This document shows positions 24,401 to 33,819 of a DNA stretch of 64,000 nucleotides, piece by piece (the stretch's first letter is position 1; every line of letters begins with the position of its first letter). Source of the DNA: Antilocapra americana (Eukaryota > Chordata > Mammalia > Artiodactyla > Antilocapridae); assembly GCA_007570785.1 (NCBI GenBank), contig ML660204.1, positions 682,001 to 746,000 of the forward strand, read 5' to 3'. Below the pieces are notes generated by a model. It was not told the DNA's origin. It made no database searches and saw only the letters and a list, made by a program, of their open reading frames with translations. Made by a program: the position numbers and the translations under genes.

Positions 24401-27400
24401 GGCCTTTGTGAGAAAAAAGCAGAATCCATGTCATGAGTGTCTCGCTCAGAACATAACTCCTCACAGGGAAGCCCAAGAAAGACAAAGAGCTCCGGACTAA
24501 GCCAAAGTGGGTAAATTCTTGGAGCAAATATACTGTGCTCAGCTGGGCCTTTCCCATTACAGGGGTTGAGCTTTGGCAGCTTCATTAGGGCTTTATAATG
24601 GAAATACTGAAGACACAGCTTCCTCAGACATACACGAATTTCAGCTTTATTTTTTAAAGAAAATTTTTGGTTTGTTTGTATGAAGAATTGACCCCAGTGA
24701 GAACTTATGAAGCACCTCCTACATGCTAGCTACTGAGGATGCCACTATGAATACAAATCAAAAGCTGAGAGTCCATGGAGGGCCACAGGTAAGCAGGTTC
24801 TTATCAGATGGAGTCGGATCTTATCATGAGGAAAAGACGGAGTGATACAGGGAGAGGCACACAGGAAGGAGGGAATTCAGGCTTTTCCAAAAGGCCGTCA
24901 GGGAAAAAGCTTCCTGTCTCAAGGGACAGCTACAAGAGTACTAAAGCAAAAAGAGCAATCAGCTAAGAAAAAAAATTGTTTTCAGAGGGTAGGGTAGAGA
25001 GTGGTGATACATGAAGTTGGCAAAGCAATCAGGGGGTAGTGCAAAAACCTCCAAGCCTTGTTAAGGGAGACTAAGCTTGACCCTGAGAACTGCAGGAACC
25101 ACTGACGTGTCCTTTGAGCATTAGGATGCATAACCATGTGTTATGTATGGTATGTATGTATGGTTATGTATCCTAACCATGTGTTAGGACACATGTGTTT
25201 TAGAAACAAAATTCCCCTGCAACAGGAAGAATAACTGGAAAAGGGCAGGCTGGGTGAAGTGAGAGCAGACAGGAGGCTGTTTTAAGGTTCCAGGCCTGAG
25301 CTGGGGCAGGAGAGGTTTGGAGAGCAAAGTGGATGGGTCCAAGAGAGGCAGGATTCAGAGTCCGAGGGAGAACGAGTGGCAGCTGGCAATGCTAACTCCT
25401 AGGAGTCCGGCTAGACTGAGGAAAGACAGGCCAAAGCAGGCTCTGTGGGGCCCTGGGCATCTCTGTGGAAATACCCAGCAGGCAGAGACTATCAGCTGGA
25501 ATGTTAGGAGACAGCACTGGGCTAACCACACAGACTGAAAACCTTCAGCATTTAGATGAGGGCTGAAGCCAGGGGAATGATTTGCACCTGAGAAGCATGG
25601 ACTCCAAAAATTCTGCAACCTTGCTTCAAAGAAACTTCTACCCCTGCTGTCATGTTTCAGCCACTGAGACTTTCCTCTTCTTTCAAAACGAAAAGGCTGA
25701 ACTGATTTAATCACCACCCCCAACACACTCCCTTCCAACTCTAAAATTCTTTTGTCTTATGACTATATATCATCCAGGGATTGAGAAAGACAGATGTCAT
25801 GTCATTCTCCCATAAATAAAACATGTAAGAGGTCCAGTGACCTTGAGGTGATGCTGAATCTGGCCACATTCGGCTTCTGAGTGTTGCCCAACTACCCCAG
25901 TGTGTTGAGAGTTTAGGTGCTCTGGGGCTTGAATAAAAGCTGTGATCTTTAAAAATATCACATGCAGATCAAACACAAGCATACCCAGTTACACGGTGCG
26001 GGAGTCAGGAACGGTCAAGTGACTTAACTGAACCCCATAGTAAGCCCCTCCCCAGAACACAGTTACCTCCTAATTGTGTTGTATGTGACTCCATTTTAAC
26101 ACCGTTCTTGAGAGTCCTACAAAGGATCCCTACCTCTGAAGTCAAACAGGACCCAGCTCTGTGAAAGGGCTACTATAATGCCACAGATAAAGTACAGCTT
26201 CACATGGTGGGGGAAGGGGAGGCAGGAAAGAGATTACTTTGTCATTTTTTAAAAATTAATAAATATAGACACGTTTTAGAGTAACAAATCAAAGTGTGCA
26301 TGAACACAACAAGACAGAACCCAACGCTTCAAAGGAATTCTGGCCTGTTGTCAAGCAGTGGGCATCCTTGGTTTTCCACAGCCAGCACTGCGCTCTCCTC
26401 TGCCAGGAAAGCCCTGTGGAGGCCCAGAGTCCAGGCACCTGAGGGAACTGGTGCCAGAAAGAACAGGCAATACACAGGCGCCTCTACACTCTAGAATTCT
26501 AGTCAGCCACTGGCATACAGGGCCTGACTGCAAGGGAGCACCCAGGGGGTGATCCTGCTAAATCAGGGACCCTGCATATGAAAACCACAAGGAGACACCA
26601 TTGTTTATCTAACCAGACAGACAAAAATTCAAGTTTGCTAATCACAAGTGTTGGTAAGGATGGGGAACAACCAGGATTCACACCCTCCTGGTAGAAGCAT
26701 CGACACACATGACCACGTGAGAAAGCGACGTGGTGTTGTCTGGTGAGGTTGAAGCTATACACACCCTAAGACCTGACGGCATCAAGCAAGAAACTCTCAC
26801 TCACACAAGTTCTCCTCGAGTCAAGGGCAAGGAATTCAGGGTAAGAAAACTAAAACAACCCACACTATCAGGAAAATGGAATCCCATTCAGGCATCAAAA
26901 TGGATAAATTTCATTAACATTTAGCAAATAAAAGTAGATCACAGCAGTGGGATTCAACTGATACAAAAGTTAAAAATTATGTGAAACTAAAAACGATCTT
27001 TGGGGGCTTCCCAGGTGGCTTAGTAGGTAAAGAATCTGACTGTAACTCAGGAGGTGCAGGAGATGCGGGTTCAATCCCTGGGTCAGGAAGATCCCCTGGA
27101 GGAAGGCACGGCAACCCACTCCAGGATTCTTGCCTGGAGAATCCCGTGGACAGAGGAGCCGGGGAGGCTAGAGTCCACAGGGTCACACAGAGTCGGAGCG
27201 TGCACAAAACGCTCTCTCATGTAAATGTATATATACATACACACACACACATTTTGGTAAACTATAAAGAAAAGCAAAGGAAGAACAAACACCAAACCCA
27301 AGATAATGGTTACCTCTGGGGAGGTAGGGGCACAAAGAACTTGTAAAGATATATATGCTATTCTGTTTCTCATACTGGGGCGGGGGAGGGTGGTATGTGG

Positions 27401-29154
27401 TACACGAGTATTACTGTCAAAAATTCTCCAGGCAAGAATACTGGAGTGTGTTGCCATGCTCTCCTCCAGGGGATCTTCTCAACCCAGGGATTGAACCCAG
27501 GTCTTCTGCATCGCAAGTGGGTTCTTAAGCGTCTGAGCCACCATGTAAACCCATGAATACTGGAGTGGGTAGCCTATCCCTTCTCCAGGGGATCTTTCTG
27601 ACTCAGGAATCGAACTGGCGTCTCCTCTATTGCAGGCGGATTCTTTACCAGTTGGGCTAAGAGGGAAGCCCTTGGGCACCTGAATATCAACATCATTCCT
27701 CATATTATGTTTTTGATAAAAAAAAAATCGGAAAGAAAAAAAGAACAGGCAGGGTATAGTACCTTGATTTTGGCCCCGAGCACCTCAGCAGCATCCTTCT
27801 CCCGCCGCAGATCCTCCATCTTTTTCTCCTTCTCCTTCAGCAGCCTCTTCTTTTCCTCTGCAACCAAGCTGTGGTCCTCAACAATGGCCCGCTTCTCAAT
27901 CTCCAGTTTCTCTTGCTGTTCTCGCCAATAATCATCCTTGTCATCCCCTTCCTCCTCCCCCTCTTCTCCCTCATCCTCCTCCTCTTCCCCCCCCCCCACC
28001 CCCCTCCGCTTCTCTCGCCTCTTCCTTCTGCCAATGGACCGTTTCTCTAACTGGGCCTTGAGTCGAGCAATCTCTTCCTGAAATTCTCGAAGAAGGGCGT
28101 CCTTAGGGTCTTCGTTGACCCTTGGCTTGTTCTTAATGTTTTTGGCACGGTTGGCATATCTTAGAGTGGTTAGGGTCTCTTCTACATTGTAAGAGGCGGG
28201 CCCCACATTGGCCACCATCACAGTTTTAGCATTGCCACCAAGAGAATCCTGGAGGAGCCTGGTAAGCTTGGAGTCCCGATATGGAATATGAGTGCTTTTT
28301 CCATCCACCAGGGCAGAAATGACATTACCCAAGGCTGAAAGGGACAGGTTGATCTTGGTTGCTTCCTTCAGTCTTTCCCCTTGTGCACCAGTCTTGGCCT
28401 GCCGTTCACTGCCAGCAAGATCTACAAGGTTCAGTTTCCCTACTCGGATGTGGTTTTCACCGTCGAGGCCCACCTCACTACATTCGATAGTGATGACAAA
28501 AATTGCATGTGAACGGGAACTGTGCTCATTCATGTTGGTGGCCCCAACAGAACGGTTCTGGTTCCCCACATTCATCACATGCTCTATTTCCTTCACACTC
28601 TTGGTAACGAAGGAAGACAGGTCTTTCACGTACACCCCGGTGTCAGGCCTCTCCTTGAGCTCGAGCCTTTTGGTCTGATCCTTGGAGAGCAGGTCTCGGA
28701 TCTCCTCCTGGTAGATCTCCAAGTAAGAAGCCCTGACCAAGTACTGTTGATTCTGGGATCGAGAGATATGGGTGAAGATATGATCAAATGAGTTAGGGAT
28801 GACTCCCCTTTTTTCAGGGTCACCCCGAACTCCCTCCATTGTGTAAGTTTTCCCAGTCCCTGTCTGTCCATAGGCAAAAATTGTTCCATTGAAACCCTGA
28901 AGGACGGAGTCCACCAGTGGTCGGAAGGTCTCATCATAGAGTTCAAACTGTTTGGCGTTCCAGTCATAGACGGCATCAAATGTGAAGGTCTTGGGCATTT
29001 CATGGGCCACTCCCTTGGGGTTCTTGACAGACACCTGCCCTAGCTTCACGTCCACATCCACCACCTTGTCGTATGAAGCAGCCTTTTCCTTGCCATTCAT
29101 GGGCCGACAGCGAACCACCACCCGGACTGATTCTGAGCTTTTCAGCTTTGACAT
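15370..29154 (-). CDS. KIF3B: Kinesin-2 motor subunit KIF3B (spliced, 742 aa)
   Basis: KIF3B pairs with KIF3A and the adaptor KAP3 to form heterotrimeric kinesin-2. This is a plus-end microtubule motor that drives anterograde intraflagellar transport in cilia and moves vesicles in the cytoplasm. The joined exons are 29154-27763, 24403-24302, 24089-23967, 23859-23741, 19182-19069, 18387-18282, 16213-16035 and 15463-15370, totalling 2229 nt in frame. Visible features are the P-loop GQTGTGKT (96-103), switch I NEHSSRSH (209-216), switch II DLAGSE (245-250), and the microtubule-binding [13 protein letters not shown] (289-301). They continue with the neck near 340-370, an acidic hinge (389-408), a heptad-rich coiled coil to about 578, and a basic, serine-rich tail ending GLVPK. 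The start is the first ATG after the exon 2 acceptor, with A at -3. Human KIF3B, as I recall it, has 747 residues; the five missing here fall in the hinge (4) and a serine run (1). Nothing is broken. Confidence 0.97.
15464..16034 (-). other. KIF3B: KIF3B intron 8
   Basis: 571 bp, GT-AG. No repeat is seen. Confidence 0.85.
16035..16213 (-). CDS. KIF3B: KIF3B exon 8
   Basis: The acceptor TTCTGCAG lies above 16213 and the donor AG|GTGAGT below 16035. It encodes residues 653-711 plus two bases of codon 712. The tail segment begins [20 protein letters not shown] and ends in a basic stretch (HKKTKA). Phase is 0 in, 2 out. Confidence 0.94.
16214..18281 (-). other. KIF3B: KIF3B intron 7
   Basis: 2068 bp, GT-AG. 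It holds a CHR-2 SINE at about 17362-17490 and an MIR-like patch around 17700-17830. A/T-rich old repeat-like text lies around 16440-16680 and 17500-17640. No other gene is seen. Confidence 0.8.
17362..17490 (+). mobile_element. CHR-2-type SINE
   Basis: It begins 'gaattccctggcggttcagt', has 'gtgcgaaccctggtcggg', and ends 'gcagcctaaataaataaa'. It is antisense to KIF3B. Confidence 0.85.
18282..18387 (-). CDS. KIF3B: KIF3B exon 7
   Basis: The acceptor TTTCCAG lies above 18387 and the donor AGG|GTGAGA below 18282. It completes E617 and encodes residues 618-652, starting [14 protein letters not shown], a basic Arg/Ser/Met-rich tail segment. Phase is 2 in, 0 out. Confidence 0.94.
18388..19068 (-). 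other. KIF3B: KIF3B intron 6
   Basis: 681 bp, GT-AG. No repeat is recognised. Confidence 0.8.
19069..19182 (-). CDS. KIF3B: KIF3B exon 6
   Basis: The acceptor TTACAG lies above 19182 and the donor GA|GTAAGT below 19069. It completes K579 and encodes residues 580-616, starting [19 protein letters not shown], with an acidic FFDEEEDHW patch. This is the start of the globular tail after the coiled coil. Phase is 2 in, 2 out. Confidence 0.94.
19489..19590 (+). mobile_element. CHR-2-type SINE, internally shortened
   Basis: 'gggacttccctggtggttaa' heads it, with 'gggaactaagatcccaca' later and an A-rich 'aaataaataa' tail. Confidence 0.8.
20243..20375 (+). mobile_element. CHR-2-type SINE
   Basis: It begins 'gacttccctggtggtaaagt' and has 'gtgcaggttcgatcactgg'. 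An A run followed by a T run closes it. Confidence 0.8.
20555..20742 (-). mobile_element. Composite: CHR-1 tail joined to Bov-tA SINE
   Basis: On the plus strand a 'tttatttatttattt' tail and 'ctggctgcactgggtctttg' (reverse CHR-1 3' end) run straight into 'agttgtatctaactctttgc' and 'ccaccaggctcctctgtcca' (reverse Bov-tA). This is a junction of two SINE families in the same orientation. Confidence 0.75.
20875..21200. mobile_element. Nested MER5-type DNA transposons (hAT-Charlie)
   Basis: 'cagtggttctcaagccaggc' opens one short element at 20875. A second element, 20943-21122, begins 'cagtgattctcaaggtgtgc', carries 'ggccccaccccagatatgct', and ends 'aaagtttaaggaccac'. Text after 21123 ('atttttaaaaactcctctga') looks like the far end of the first, so the second seems to have inserted into it. 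Exact family names are from memory. Confidence 0.6.
21400..22762 (+). mobile_element. LINE-1 remnant (end of ORF2 and 3' region)
   Basis: Clear L1 ORF2 text: 'caaattgatctatagagtca', 'attgagaagctgatcttaaa', 'acaaatggtgctgggacaac', then 'atgtccatcaactgatgaat'. Stops and indels break every frame, so it encodes nothing now. It resumes after the SINE at 22765. Confidence 0.85.
22765..22875 (+). mobile_element. CHR-2-type SINE
   Basis: 'gggagttccctggtcaccta' head and 'gctttcactgctgtggccca', ending 'gtagccaaaaaaa'. It splits the L1 remnant. Confidence 0.85.
22876..22970 (+). mobile_element. LINE-1 3' tail, continued
   Basis: 'gtatggtatgtgaattatat' then 'ctcaataa' and an A run, the typical end of an L1. 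Confidence 0.65.
23046..23165 (+). mobile_element. CHR-2-type SINE, 5' truncated
   Basis: 'gggttcaatccctggtgggg' and 'tacatggtgcagccca' with an 'acaaacaaacaaa' tail. Confidence 0.75.
23208..23432 (+). mobile_element. Bov-tA-type SINE
   Basis: 'gggctttcctggtggctcag' head, 'gatccctgggtcgggaagat', and 'ggcaacccactccagtattc' with an extra 'cctgccttcctgcctg' duplication. Its end lies about 310 bp before the exon 5 donor. Confidence 0.9.
23741..23859 (-). CDS. KIF3B: KIF3B exon 5
   Basis: The acceptor TTTCCAG lies above 23859 and the donor AA|GTAAGT below 23741. It encodes residues 540-578, starting [20 protein letters not shown] and ending in a LTRELKL heptad pattern, the end of the stalk coiled coil. 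Phase is 0 in, 2 out. Confidence 0.94.
23967..24089 (-). CDS. KIF3B: KIF3B exon 4
   Basis: The acceptor GCTCAG lies above 24089 and the donor AAG|GTAGGA below 23967. It encodes residues 499-539 ([20 protein letters not shown] onward), coiled-coil stalk. Phase is 0 on both sides. The introns on either side are short (212 and 107 bp). Confidence 0.94.
24302..24403 (-). CDS. KIF3B: KIF3B exon 3
   Basis: The acceptor CACAAAG lies above 24403 and the donor CAG|GTAACT below 24302. It encodes residues 465-498 ([20 protein letters not shown] onward), coiled-coil stalk. Phase is 0 on both sides. The acceptor has a weak pyrimidine tract (TTCTCACAAAG). Confidence 0.93.
25122..25186. repeat. Inverted and direct repeat cluster
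   Basis: A 15-bp arm at 25122-25136 is the reverse complement of 25161-25175 with one mismatch. The loop is a 'tatg'-rich stretch. In addition the 13-mer 'taaccatgtgtta' occurs at 25131-25143 and 25174-25186. Confidence 0.8.
26560..26995 (+). mobile_element. Old LINE-1-like remnant
   Basis: The text follows the L1 3' UTR pattern loosely ('ctaatcacaagtgttggtaa', 'aaatggataaatttcattaa'). It appears to resume at 27216-27415 after a SINE. Confidence 0.45.
27004..27215 (+). mobile_element. Bov-tA-type SINE
   Basis: 'ggggcttcccaggtggctta' head, 'gcgggttcaatccctgggtc', 'ggattcttgcctggagaatc', ending after 'cacacagagtcggag'. A short CA run follows at 27240-27252. Confidence 0.9.
27216..27415 (+). 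mobile_element. LINE-1-like remnant, continued
   Basis: 'ataatggttacctctgggga' fits the L1 3' end. It lies between SINE insertions. Confidence 0.45.
27420..27672 (-). mobile_element. Two partial Bov-tA-type SINEs in tandem
   Basis: The first piece (27420-27545) and second piece (27550-27672) each carry the reversed block 'tactggagtg...ctccaggggatctt'. The second ends 'gctaagagggaagccc'. The second piece lies only about 90 bp from the exon 2 donor. Confidence 0.8.
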
Positions 29155-29219
29155 GATGACCTCTGATCAGGTCACTCTTAAGGGCTATGAGTCCAAAAAT
29201 ATCTCAGGATGCTAGGGTC
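27763..29219 (-). CDS. KIF3B: KIF3B exon 2 (5' UTR end and residues 1-464)
   Basis: The acceptor is a long pure pyrimidine tract ending TAG, above 29219. The first 65 nt are 5' UTR with no upstream ATG, then ATG at 29154-29152. The exon encodes the whole motor domain, the neck, the acidic hinge and the first part of the coiled coil, up to LGAKIK. The donor AAG|GTACTA lies at 27762-27761. The open frame runs on for 20 codons into intron 2, which would be reached only by intron retention. Confidence 0.96.
27986..28005 (-). repeat. KIF3B: Coding homopolymer: G6-T-G11 in KIF3B exon 2
   Basis: On the plus strand there are eleven Cs, an A and six Cs. On the coding strand this reads Gly-Val-Gly-Gly-Gly just before the Glu run of the hinge (residues 385-389). 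It is in frame as given. Confidence 0.9.
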
Positions 29220-29499
29220 CTAGGGGGAGGGAAAAAAAAAAAGTAAGCACAGACAGTACAGTTGTCCCTGGGAGCTGATTACACACCCAGGTCACCTCCA
29301 TCTAGCCAACCTCCTGACAGCCATACTTAATAACTTTACGACAAATGGCTATTTCCTCATGGGATCTTAACCAGTTGTAGAGGGAAATATAAAAACACTA
29401 CTCCATCAACAGTGTTAATTGTTGAAATATTCAATGTATATTTTATCCTATAATACAGGTTGAGGTGGCTGGAAGCTTTATAAAAGCCCAAGTAACCTT

Positions 29500-30070
29500 A
29501 TATGCTACAGAACTACCATAACCTCTGCATAGAGCCATTTGGAACTATCTATCCAAATTAAAAATGCAAGTCCCCTTTGATCTACCAGTTGTATTTCTAA
29601 GAATTTATCCTACAGATAGAAGGATATCTGCGTTGTGGCATCATCTGTGGTAGCAACAGATTGTGGAACCCAATTCCCATCAAGAGGGGCCTGATGAAAT
29701 AAATTTACTATATACAGTGGAACCCTGTGCAGTTGCTAAAATAAGTGTGCTAATCTAAACATAATCTTAAACCAAGATATGTTGTTAAGTGAAAAAAACT
29801 GGATGAGGAACAGTGTCTATAGCACAGTTTATACACACATGCTACAATATTAGAAGCATACATGTAAAAGTGGTAACAGTGGCAACCTTGGCAGGGGAAC
29901 TATGGGCCCAGAGGACACTCAGAGGTCTAGAGAAAGAAAAAAAAAACACTTTTCACTATATACTCATTAGTACTGTTTGAATTTCATATCTTGTACTGAT
30001 AATACTTTTCCATTCTAAAATCAACTATGGCTTGTGCAAAATGTGTTCAAATAAACAAGGATGTGGGGTA
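29500..30070 (+). mobile_element. Old LINE-1 3' region
   Basis: 'tctaagaatttatcctacag', 'gatatgttgttaagtgaaaa' and 'acagtttatacacacatgct' are typical of old L1 3' ends. Confidence 0.5.
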
Positions 30071-30335
30071 ATGCATTACATAGAAACCATTTATCCAGTC
30101 AATAAATCTTAAAAAATTTAAATGCAAATAAGAAAATAGATGTTAAGAAACTTTTAAGTAAAATCAAAAAAGAACTTCATTTAGTGTTTAAAAACTCATG
30201 GAGCAGAAGAAAGGATGATTAAATGGGTTCTTTGGCAAGGGGTAGGGAGCAAGCAAATTAGAGCAAAGAGATACATATTATGACGTAAAACTCCCCAAAA
30301 CCTCAAACCAAGGGTTTTTAAAAAAACAAATAATT

Positions 30336-30640
30336 CTGACTTCCCTGGTGGCACAATGGATAAGAATCTGCCTGCCAATGCAGGGGACACGGTTTTGATC
30401 TCTGGTCTGGGAAGATTCCACATGCCACAGAGCAACAAAGCGCATATGCCACAACTGCTGAGCCCATGCTCTAGGGCCTGCGAGCCCCTGTGCACTGCCA
30501 CTACCGAAGTCCGTGTGCCTAGAACCTGTGCTCCACAACAAGAGATGCCACCATCGTGAGAAGTCTGTGCTTGCAGCAAGTGCAGAACGCCCTCGCAGCA
30601 AAGACCCAGCACAGCCAAAAGTAAGTAAGTGGACAGGTAA
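30336..30640 (+). mobile_element. CHR-1-type SINE, long form
   Basis: 'gacttccctggtggcacaat' head, 'ggtctgggaagattccacat', 'cctgtgctccacaacaagag', 'agcaaagacccagcacagcc'. Open frames here are SINE text. Confidence 0.9.
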
Positions 30641-30659
30641 AATTATTTTTAAAACAAAG

Positions 30660-31300
30660 TTATTTAAATATGTACATATACATTTTTTAAATTAAAAACA
30701 AACAGGTAATTCACATGATTCTTGATTCAAAAGGTCCTTTGCTGACAGGTCCCTCTCTCTTACCTGTTCTCCAGCCAACCACTTCCTTGCTTACAATGCA
30801 AGTATTATTAGATGTTTAATCTTCCTGAATAAGTTTATGCATAACAAGCTCGTATGTATTAATGCACACTTATCCTCTCCTTTTTTACACAAGCATAGTT
30901 TGTAGTACACAATAATATGCAGTGTCCTGCAGCTTGCTTTTTTTTACTTAATAACCTTTCTTGGAGTTTGTTCCCCTCAGTAAATGCAGAGCTGCCCTAT
31001 TCTTTATGACAGCAGTAAAACATCCCTCTGTATGGAGGCATTGTAATTTATTTAACCACTACCCTAGCACTTAAGCTGTTTCTGATATTTTACTATGAAA
31101 AATCTAGGACCACATCCTTTTCGTGTATGGGGAAAAAAAAATCTATCTGGATCACAGGATATATGTATTTGTAATTTTGATAGATACTTAGAAAACGAAT
31201 TACAGTATTCATTGAGTTGTGAGACTGACCTATTCCTTGCCAACAAAAGGCGGAAAAATGTGAAGCTGTGATGAGTCACTCTAGGCATATATGTTGCAAT
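30660..31300. repeat. Old LINE-1-like A/T-rich text
   Basis: 'ttgcttttttttacttaataac' followed by 'ttatttaaccactaccctag' resembles an old L1 3' region. The assignment is weak. Nothing else is seen here. Confidence 0.35.
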
Positions 31301-31600
31301 TAATACATATGGAGTTATTATGTTCTTTCATAAAAAATTGTTCTGTTGGTAAGTAAGCACATGGAAACATGAGAAGCTACTTTTTATAATTCTTCTAATT
31401 GTTACATGTAATAAAATAATGTTCTGTAAGAATGAAGAGCCACAAGACCTCTTAGCCTCCCTGCGTCAGTGTTTTTGTAAGATCTGTAAGACAGAGATAA
31501 TTCTCCTTCATTTTAGATAATTGTCAGATTAACAGTTACTTATAAAGGTGGAAATACTTTGTGAACTAAAATAAAGTCAGATTAAAATGAACTAATATAG

Positions 31601-31730
31601 GGACTTCCCTGGCAGTCCAGAGGTTAAGACTCAGCATTTCCACTGCAGGGAGCACAGGTTCAATCCTTGGTGGGGGAACTTTTGCTCACATGCCACAGCA
31701 TGGCCAAAAAAGAAAAAAAAAAAAAATTAG
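31601..31730 (+). mobile_element. CHR-2-type SINE
   Basis: 'gggacttccctggcagtcca' head, 'cacaggttcaatccttggtg', ending 'cagcatggccaaaaa' with an A tail. Confidence 0.9.
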
Positions 31731-31777
31731 TTAAAACTATTGCATCCAAAGCCCTTGTCAAAGGGTCATTCTGAAGA

Positions 31778-31922
31778 TTACTGGTGATGATAGTCGTGGT
31801 TTAGTCATTAAGCCGTATCCGATTCTGGTGACCCCATGGACTGTAGCCCACCAGGCTCTTCTGTCCATGAGATTTTCCAGGCAAGAAAACTGGAGTGGGT
31901 TGCCATTTCCTTCTCCAGGGAA
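31778..31922 (-). mobile_element. Bov-tA-type SINE, partial
   Basis: 'ggactgtagcccaccaggct' and 'actggagtgggttgccattt' in reverse orientation. Confidence 0.85.
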
Positions 31923-33199
31923 CGTCCAATTAAAAGTAAATATCAAGTCATTTAAAGAAAACTATGTAAAAGGCAGCCCTTCATTCATTACCTTCTAGAA
32001 GCTACTAGAATTTCTCCAGATGCTTCAAATCAGACATCAGAATAGCCAGGTTACTATGTCTCCTTTTCTTTTCCAGGGGAATGGCTCCCAAGCTATAGCT
32101 ATGGCTGATCCCTTGCCCGTCTCTCCCTCTACTTCAACAGAGGCCTGCCTAAGGCTCTTTAGGTGCCAGGCCCAAACCCCAGGCCCCAGAGCCTCCTTTG
32201 GGGAGGCCTCTGCTGTAGCACATGGGATGGTTAGACAAGACCTGAGACTCCAAGGAATAAGAAACAGAAGAGGTGGATGGGGAACAGGTCACTGGAGAAG
32301 ATCGATTCTTCCGCATTTCATACCTGGAGAGAGGTTTTTACCTATGAAAACAATGTGACCCCAAGCCTCTCTAATAAAACTAAAAAGCCTACAGTAGGCT
32401 TTCATGCAGATCTTGATGTTCAGTTGCTTCTGTTACAGCCCTGTATATTTTTGAGTTCTCCAAAACAATAAAAACAAAGGAATGATAATGACCGACAGTA
32501 ACCTTAAAAATCTTTTAAAAAAAGGAATTCCTAAAGTCTGAGTCCACTTAATTAAATCTCCTTGACTTTGAACACAGAACATCATTTCTTTTCTGAACTC
32601 ATTGAGCTTGGCTGAACTAGTCATGTACTACTGACATATTACTTCAGGAAGATGGACTAAATTTAATTTCCTGACACCAGAGCTTAAAATCTTGCTGTGA
32701 GCCTTCCTCAAAGGAGAGGGTTTTCTTGGAAGGATGCCCTGATAGTCTTTATTACCTTGCTCCTCCTTCTTCTGGTCTGTCTAATTACAGTGATAAATCT
32801 TTAAAGGAACTCACAGCATTGCCAGGAAAGGAGAAACCACAGGTCAGCAGCTCAGCATCTTTATCCTGAACGCCTCTTCTGCTTAAACTTGTCATCCCAT
32901 TGTTAACAACCACTGTTAGAATGGCTACTACATGTGAAAAATTGAATCTTTGTCCAACTTCATCTCTTTTGTCTGCTGAGGAAATCAGTTGCACATTTTT
33001 CAGGGCAACCACTCTCTTCCAGAATCTTTCATGTTTGGATTCACGGACGCTCACCTGTGCTGTCAAGGAGTCCACAATAAATTCTAGAACTAGGTGTGGA
33101 TTTGGATTATCAGTAACCATTGGCTTCCTATAGAGATTCTAGAACAGAGGTCACAAACTGGTCACATTCTACCTGAAGCCATTTTTATTTGGCCCAACA

Positions 33200-33436
33200 G
33201 TTGTTTAACAAAACAAAAATCCCAATTCTACTTCTATATCTGTATATGTCCTGGGAAAAGCCTTTGCACATATACACAAAGAAACATGGGAAAGAACACT
33301 TCCTGCAGCACTGCTAAAATAGTAGAAAACTGGGAACAAGCTAATCATCCATTTATAGAAGAACTGAAAAATAAAAGATGGTACATTCATGCTACAGATA
33401 GTATACTATTCAGTATTTAAAAGGAACAAATTGGAG
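33200..33436 (+). mobile_element. Old LINE-1 3' region
   Basis: 'tcatccatttatagaagaac' and 'atactattcagtatttaaaa' fit the L1 3' region. It is interrupted at 33437 by a DNA transposon. Confidence 0.5.
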
Positions 33437-33650
33437 CAGGAGTCAGCAAATGACAGCCCACAGGCCAAATCCAGTCCACAGCCAGTTTTTGTAAATAAAG
33501 TTTTATTGGAACACAACCATACCCCTTTGCTAACATATTATCTATGGCTGCATTAGCTATAAAATAGCAGAGCTGAGTAGCTGTAGCAGAGACAGTGTGG
33601 CCCACAAAACCTAAAATCCTGATCTTTCATAAAAAAGTCTGTCAACCCTG
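33437..33650. mobile_element. MER-type nonautonomous DNA transposon
   Basis: It begins 'caggagtcagcaaatgacag', has 'taaataaagttttattggaa', and ends 'gtctgtcaaccctg', so the two ends form short inverted repeats. Flanks 'aattggag' (33429-33436) and 'aattagtt' (33651-33658) could be a decayed 8-bp duplication, as in hAT elements. I cannot fix the family name. Confidence 0.65.
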
Positions 33651-33687
33651 AATTAGTTACATGTATTTACATTAATAAATAAACAAG

Positions 33688-33815
33688 TTGAGACTTTCTT
33701 CGTGGTCCAGTAACTAAAACTCTGTGCTCCCAACACTGGGGGCCCAGGTTTGGCCCCAGTCAGGAAACTAGATCCCACATGTTGTAACTATAAAGATCTC
33801 ACATACCAACTAAGA
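33688..33815 (+). mobile_element. CHR-2-type SINE, diverged
   Basis: 'gagactttcttcgtggtcca' head and 'gtcaggaaactagatcccac'. Confidence 0.75.
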
Positions 33816-33819
33816 CCGG

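Larger units (their letters stand above)
24404..27762 (-). other. KIF3B: KIF3B intron 2
   Basis: 3359 bp, GT-AG. About 24600-26500 shows mostly unique text, with an old unassigned repeat at about 24850-25430 and the hairpin at 25122-25186. About 26550-27415 is L1-like and is split by a Bov-tA SINE. Two short reverse Bov-tA pieces lie near the exon 2 donor. Confidence 0.75.

Noticed and set aside
27700..27762. Extension of the KIF3B motor exon frame past LGAKIK
   Set aside because: A canonical donor stands at 27762-27761 and the next exon restores the known protein. The extra 20 codons would appear only with intron retention.
28292..28791. Plus-strand open frames opposite the motor domain
   Set aside because: They are antisense shadows of the conserved KIF3B motor exon.
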